A DNA stretch of 64,000 nucleotides. It comes from Pseudomonas morbosilactucae (lineage in GTDB: Bacteria > Pseudomonadota > Gammaproteobacteria > Pseudomonadales > Pseudomonadaceae). The stretch spans positions 62,001 to 126,000 of the forward strand of contig NZ_JALQCW010000006.1 in the NCBI RefSeq assembly GCF_023241715.1, given 5' to 3'. Positions 61,752 to 64,000 of the stretch are shown here, piece after piece. Under the pieces are notes generated by a model. That model searched no databases. It worked only from the letters and a program-made list of their open reading frames with translations, and had not been told where the DNA came from. A program made the translations under genes and the position numbers. Position 1 is the first letter of the stretch, and every line of letters begins with the position of its first letter.

Positions 61752-62501
61752 CTAGCCCTGCTGGGCTTGAGCCTCTTCGTGGGCCTGGCGCAGGCGCTCG
61801 CGGCTGTTGGTCAGGTGCAGACGCATGGCGGCGCGGGCCGACTCCCCGTCCTGACGGGCAATCGCGGCGTAGATGTCTTCGTGTTCGCGCCCCAGGCGTT
61901 GCAGGTACTGCTGCTGATCGTCACGTACGATGCGCGCGGAATTCAGCCGGGCGCGGGGAATGATGCTGGTGCCCAGGTGGCTCATGATGTCGGTGAAATA
62001 GCGGTTGCCGGTGGCCAGGGCAATCTGCAGGTGGAACTGAAAATCCGCGGCGGCCGCATCGGAGCCGATGGCGTTCAGCGCCTCCAATTCATCCAGTGCC
62101 GCACGCATAGCCGCCAGTTGTTCGTCACTGCGGCGCTGGGCCGCCAAGCCGGCGGACTCCACTTCAAGGCTGATGCGCAACTCGAGAATTGCCAGCACAT
62201 CGCCCAGGGTCACTACGGTCGCGGGGTCGATGCGAAAACCGCTGGGGCTGGGGGTATCGAGGACAAAGGTGCCGATGCCGTGGCGGGTTTCCACTTGCCC
62301 CGCCGCCTGCAAGCGCGAGATCGCCTCACGCACCACCGTGCGGCTGATGCCATGGGCCTCCATGATCGCCGACTCCGTGGGCAACTTGTCGCCACGCTTG
62401 AGTTCGCCGTCGCGGATCTGTTCGGACAACACCGTCACCAGTTCCTGCGCGAGGCTGCGGCGCTTGCGGGGAAGTCGGGACGCGGCGTTCTGGTTTTCCA
62501 T
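61752..62501 (-). CDS. FadR-subfamily GntR transcriptional regulator
   Basis: Winged-helix repressor with an FCD ligand-binding domain, about 249 aa. The HTH lies at residues about 20-80 (LAQELVTVLSEQIRDGELKRGDKLPTESAIM, GISRTVVREAISRLQAAG). The FCD domain follows, with LRISLEVESAGLAAQRRSDEQ and DFQFHLQIALATGNRYF, whose histidine and Asp/Glu residues suit a metal ion. It is next to kdgD-ALDH-MFS-garD and probably represses them, released by a sugar acid. The start is unsure: ATG 62501 (MENQNAASRLPRK) or in-frame ATGs at 62516 and 62537. Confidence 0.9.
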   Translation of the reverse strand: MENQNAASRLPRKRRSLAQELVTVLSEQIRDGELKRGDKLPTESAIMEAHGISRTVVREAISRLQAAGQVETRHGIGTFVLDTPSPSGFRIDPATVVTLGDVLAILELRISLEVESAGLAAQRRSDEQLAAMRAALDELEALNAIGSDAAAADFQFHLQIALATGNRYFTDIMSHLGTSIIPRARLNSARIVRDDQQQYLQRLGREHEDIYAAIARQDGESARAAMRLHLTNSRERLRQAHEEAQAQQG

Positions 62502-62602
62502 AGTGGGCATCTTCATCGGCAACTGAGGGCGCATCATAGCTCAGCCAGCGTTTGCGATTGTGGTTGAACAACCGGCCCCCGCCGCCGAATTCAAGACGAA
62601 CG

Positions 62603-62628
62603 AAAAGCGGCGCCCTCAAGGCGCCGCT
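62603..62628 (-). terminator. Rho-independent terminator of the ABC transporter gene
   Basis: AGCGGCGCC-CTCAA-GGCGCCGCT (62606-62628), perfect 9-bp stem, with AAAA at 62603-62606 giving a U-tract on the minus strand. It lies 17 bases after the stop. Confidence 0.85.
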
Positions 62629-62644
62629 GGCAATGACTCAGGCC

Positions 62645-64000
62645 TCAAGCAGGCAGCGACTGCTCGATCAAATGCCCTTGTTCAATGCGGATATGCCGAG
62701 GGTGGAAACACTTGAGGCTGCTGCGGTGGCCGACACTGACCACGCTCAAGCCCGGCAGTTGATCGATCAAGGCCTGGTACAGCGTCGCCTCGTCCTCCTC
62801 ATCCATGGCTGAAGTGGCCTCGTCCATGTACAGCCACTGCGGTGCATAGAGCAGGGCCCGGGCAAAAGCCAGACGCTGCTGCTCGCCCGGCGACAACATG
62901 CGCTGCCAGTGATTGCTTTCGTCCAGGCGCGCGACCAGGTGCGGCAAGCGGCAGGTCTCCAGGACTTGCACATAACGCTCATGGGCATAGGTGTCGCCCG
63001 CCTGTGGATAACTCAACGCCTCACGCAGGCTGCCAATGGGTAGATAGGGCTTTTGCGGCAGGAACAGATAACGCTGGTCGGGCATGCGAATCGCGCCATG
63101 GCCGGCAGGCCACAGCCGTCCCATCGCCCGCAGCAAGGTGCTCTTGCCGCTGCCGGAGCGCCCGCTGAGCATCAGTCGCTCGCCCTGGGCCACGGTCATC
63201 TCGGCACCGGCCAACAGGTGCCGGCCGTCCGCCAGGTCCAGACCCAGGTCGTGCACCTGCAGGGCCTCGCCTTGGTTCTGCACGTCAATTGCCGGCAGGC
63301 GTTCCTCGTTGTCGTTCATGGCCTGGCGGAAACTCAGCAGACGGTCGCAGGTGGCGCGCCAGGCTGCCAGTTCCGAGTAAGCACTGATGAACCAGCTGAA
63401 GTTCTCTTGCACGTTGCCGAACGCCGAGTTGATTTGCATCAGCTCGCCCAGTTCGATCTTGCCAGCGAAGTAACGGGGCGCGGCGACGATAAACGGGAAG
63501 ATGATCGCAATCTGGCCGTAACCGGCGGTGAAGAAGGTCAGGCGCTTGGAGACCTTCATGATGTCCCAGAAGTTGTGCCAGACCTTGCCGAAGCGGCTGC
63601 TCAGGCGCTGGTTCTCATTCTTCTCGCCGTTGTACAGGGCGATGCTCTCGGCGTTTTCGCGGATACGCACCATGGAGAACCGCAGGTCGGCTTCAAAGCG
63701 TTGTTGTTGGTTGTTGAGACCGATCAAGCGCCGGCCAATCAGGTGCGTCAGCCAACTGCCCACCACCGCGTACACCAGGGCGCACCAGAACATGTAGCCG
63801 GGAATGGTGTAGCCGAACACTTCGATGCTGCCGGACACGCCCCACAGAATGATCGAGAACGACACCAGGCTGACCACGGTGCGAATCAGGCCAAGGCCCA
63901 GTGACAGGGTGCTGCTGGTAAAGCTGTTGAGGTCTTCGGAAATCCGTTGGTCCGGGTTATCGGTGTAACCGCCCTGCTCCAACTGGTAGTAATTCTTGTG
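62645..64000 (-). CDS. ABC transporter permease/ATPase, SbmA/YddA-like (N-terminus cut by window edge)
   Basis: The 452 C-terminal codons are present; the frame is open to base 64000, so the N-terminal part is outside. The membrane domain (LGLGLIRTVVSLVSFSIILWGVSGSIEVFGYTIPGYMFWCALVY) is of the SbmA/BacA-like type, followed by an ATPase: Walker [11 protein letters not shown], signature LSPGEQQRLAFARALLY, Walker B WLYMDEATSAMDEED, H-loop GHRSSL. This fits the YddA-like exporters. Substrate is unknown; peptides or lipids are possible. Confidence 0.9.
   Translation of the reverse strand, partial: HKNYYQLEQGGYTDNPDQRISEDLNSFTSSTLSLGLGLIRTVVSLVSFSIILWGVSGSIEVFGYTIPGYMFWCALVYAVVGSWLTHLIGRRLIGLNNQQQRFEADLRFSMVRIRENAESIALYNGEKNENQRLSSRFGKVWHNFWDIMKVSKRLTFFTAGYGQIAIIFPFIVAAPRYFAGKIELGELMQINSAFGNVQENFSWFISAYSELAAWRATCDRLLSFRQAMNDNEERLPAIDVQNQGEALQVHDLGLDLADGRHLLAGAEMTVAQGERLMLSGRSGSGKSTLLRAMGRLWPAGHGAIRMPDQRYLFLPQKPYLPIGSLREALSYPQAGDTYAHERYVQVLETCRLPHLVARLDESNHWQRMLSPGEQQRLAFARALLYAPQWLYMDEATSAMDEEDEATLYQALIDQLPGLSVVSVGHRSSLKCFHPRHIRIEQGHLIEQSLPA

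Overview
The window is a gene-dense, high-GC chromosomal segment of a Pseudomonas, most likely of the P. fluorescens group. This rests on gene content and order: ibaG-murA-hisGDC, mlaFEDCB divergent from kdsD-kdsC-lptCAB-rpoN-hpf-ptsN-rapZ-ptsO, fagA-fumC-orfX-sodA, tldD-nit-yhdP-rng-maf-mreDCB divergent from gatCAB, algW, and REP elements of the usual Pseudomonas type. I see no rRNA, tRNA, CRISPR array, prophage or classical insertion sequence.

Layout. 1-5868: trxB (3' end cut by the window edge) divergent from cysZ and a GT4 glycosyltransferase, then an old yellow enzyme, a glutathione peroxidase, a SlyD-type FKBP and a small DUF3565 protein. 5930-8934: pta and a PlsC-like acyltransferase. 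9083-12398: the sulfate activation genes cysD and cysNC, split by a small four-helix-bundle gene flanked by inverted repeats. 12655-16860: Nif3-like protein, algW, and a TonB-dependent receptor. 16906-21753 (minus): ibaG-murA-hisG-hisD-hisC. 21872-24912 (minus): the Mla lipid transport operon. 25175-32257 (plus): Kdo synthesis, LPS export, sigma-54 and the nitrogen PTS. 32288-36066 (minus): ZIP transporter and the Fur-type fagA-fumC-orfX-sodA operon. 36202-39669: pmbA and tldD around darP. 39697-49398 (minus): nitrilase-family amidase, YhdP, RNase G, Maf and the MreBCD shape genes. 49609-54807 (plus): gatCAB, a short RlpA, a CaCA-family antiporter and a carboxymuconolactone-decarboxylase-like protein. 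54841-62501 (minus): an AEC transporter and a complete galactarate catabolic module (FadR-type GntR regulator, kdgD, ketoglutarate semialdehyde dehydrogenase, MFS permease, garD). 62645-64000: partial SbmA/YddA-like ABC transporter.

How the genes work together. Several blocks serve the envelope: Kdo synthesis and Lpt export build LPS, Mla and YhdP move phospholipids, murA starts peptidoglycan synthesis, MreBCD sets rod shape, and AlgW senses periplasmic stress. cysZ, cysD and cysNC serve sulfate uptake and activation. fagA-fumC-orfX-sodA replaces iron-dependent enzymes during iron limitation. garD, kdgD and the ALDH convert galactarate to 2-oxoglutarate.

Most notable points. (1) The inverted-repeat-bounded four-helix-bundle (S23/IVP-like) cassette inside the cysD-cysNC operon is the best candidate for an undescribed mobile unit. 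(2) Three genes (pta, kdsC, gatA) each carry an apparent single-base deletion in a GC-rich context; gatA and kdsC are expected to be essential, so sequence error is the likely cause. (3) A strong intrinsic terminator points into trxB from its own upstream region. (4) mreC has no usable ATG/GTG at the expected start, only an ATT after a strong Shine-Dalgarno. (5) The CaCA-family antiporter lacks both conserved alpha-repeat glutamates. (6) A palindromic GntR-type operator overlaps the predicted -10 of the galactarate operon.
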